Assembly (NCBI GenBank): GCA_013399695.1
Contig: VXAU01003502.1
Location: 355,031 to 419,030, forward strand
Origin: Formicarius rufipectus
Taxonomy: Eukaryota; Chordata; Aves; Passeriformes; Formicariidae
DNA: 64,000 bases
Reading direction: 5' to 3'
The notes under the pieces were generated by a model. That model was not told the origin of the DNA. It made no database searches and worked only from the letters and a program-made list of their open reading frames with translations. The translations under genes and the position numbers were made by a program. Below, one piece after another: positions 63,119 through 64,000 of the stretch. How positions within the stretch are numbered: position 1 is the first letter of the stretch; every line of letters starts with the position of its first letter.

Positions 63119-64000
63119 AATGTGTTTTCTTAGGCAGGAGACTACCTTGGAAAGGGCAGTGGATCTTGACAGTGCTAAGTGTGAGTTGCACATCATGAAG
63201 CAGGGCCATATATCTTTTCTGTTAGGCTTCTTTCCACAGCTCTGTGTTCCGCTTCCAGATCAGGAAGGTCATCTCGGCAATGAATCATGTTTTTTGTTAG
63301 AGATGAAGATGAGGTTGACTTGACCTGGCAAATCTGCAGGTAGCACAAGCCACTGCTCTCCCAGCACTGTGAAGCAGTTGCTGGTCATGACAGATCAGCA
63401 CTTTCTTTGTTTGTTTGTGTTTTTTTTTTAACACATTTGGGAGTAAAACTGGTGTTTTCAAGAACAGCACTTGGTTGGGGGGAAAAATGTAAAATCGCTT
63501 CTCTTTAGAAGGTAATGAGGGTGTCTAGATTAGGGGGGAAAACTGACAGCTGTACCCTGCACACTCTCTGCACCTCCTCCACCATTGAGAAAGGAAAATA
63601 CCAGGACTTCATCATGCTGTGATCTATGCATATGTTATACAAAGCATACATGGGAGACTTTTTTATTATTCTTTTTTACCTCCTTTGTCATAATATGCCA
63701 GAGAGAAAGATCAAGTGATAATTCATGATATGTCCAGGCGCACCATGCAGAATATCTGCATAGCCCCTTTCCTCTGAAAGTGGCACCACCTACCCCTGCT
63801 GTGGATATTATATAAGTCTTCATTCCTGGAAACAGTGAAATTAATTAGCATAAATTATAAACAGAGTCTAGTTAGGCTCACTTGTCACTTTTGCAGCATT
63901 ATAAGGCCTTTGTGCACAAAAAATTTAAGGAAATTGTATAATGATTGTGTGCTAGTTACTAAGCTAGCCACCAGTTAGATATATTTATAGCTATTCCTGC
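63119..64000. other. Unique non-coding stretch to window end
   Basis: No gene seen. A T9-10 run lies near 63421. 63835-63960 is AT-rich with words such as ATTAATTAGCATAAATTATA and no long open frame; it resembles conserved non-coding sequence but this is untested. Confidence 0.55.

Noticed and set aside
1..64000. Prokaryotic or phage-like gene system, CRISPR array, operon
   Set aside because: There are no dense co-directional frames, no ribosome-binding pattern and no regularly spaced repeats. The content is vertebrate nuclear DNA with CR1 and MIR-type repeats.

Overview
The window looks like vertebrate nuclear DNA from a bird, and I found no protein-coding gene in it that I can defend. The bird assignment rests on its interspersed repeats. 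There are many short fragments of CR1 (chicken repeat 1) LINEs, several with the CR1 3' tail of tandem ATTCTRTG-type octamers or its reverse complement. Overall repeat density is low, the base composition is AT-rich, and there are no bacterial-style gene runs. One CR1 group at 52.4-55.6 kb is a type I associate with songbirds, but that refinement is an inference from memory.

Layout: 0-6.7 kb is unique-looking AT-rich sequence with T/G-rich and TA-rich low-complexity tracts. 6.77-7.11 kb holds an old, diverged CR1-like LINE 3' region. 8.3-8.95 kb holds two MIR-like SINE pieces. 13.78 and 15.5-15.8 kb hold CR1 fragments, and a 15-base assembly gap sits at 16853-16867 inside an A-rich tract. 21.74-22.12 kb is a CR1 reverse-transcriptase fragment. 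22-39 kb is mostly unique with a few short tandem repeats. 39.45, 49.45, 51.3, 52.4, 54.4 and 55.4 kb carry CR1 3' ends, the last four all on the minus strand. MIR-like pieces also occur at 43.6, 60.0 and 63.0 kb. 57.9-58.1 kb holds an old non-autonomous DNA transposon with inverted-repeat arms.

Several unique blocks stand out by composition or motif content and are candidates for non-coding regulatory DNA: a CpG-dense block at 53751-53980 followed by an AT-rich block with a paired GATA-type inverted repeat, a GC-richer block at 57345-57560, and an octamer-bearing block at 61020-61310. Conservation cannot be tested here, so these are inferences.

The window most resembles a gene desert or the inside of a very long intron. 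The longest open frames (about 130-158 codons) show no recognisable domain. I see no CRISPR array, operon, convincing tRNA or rRNA, or new gene system.
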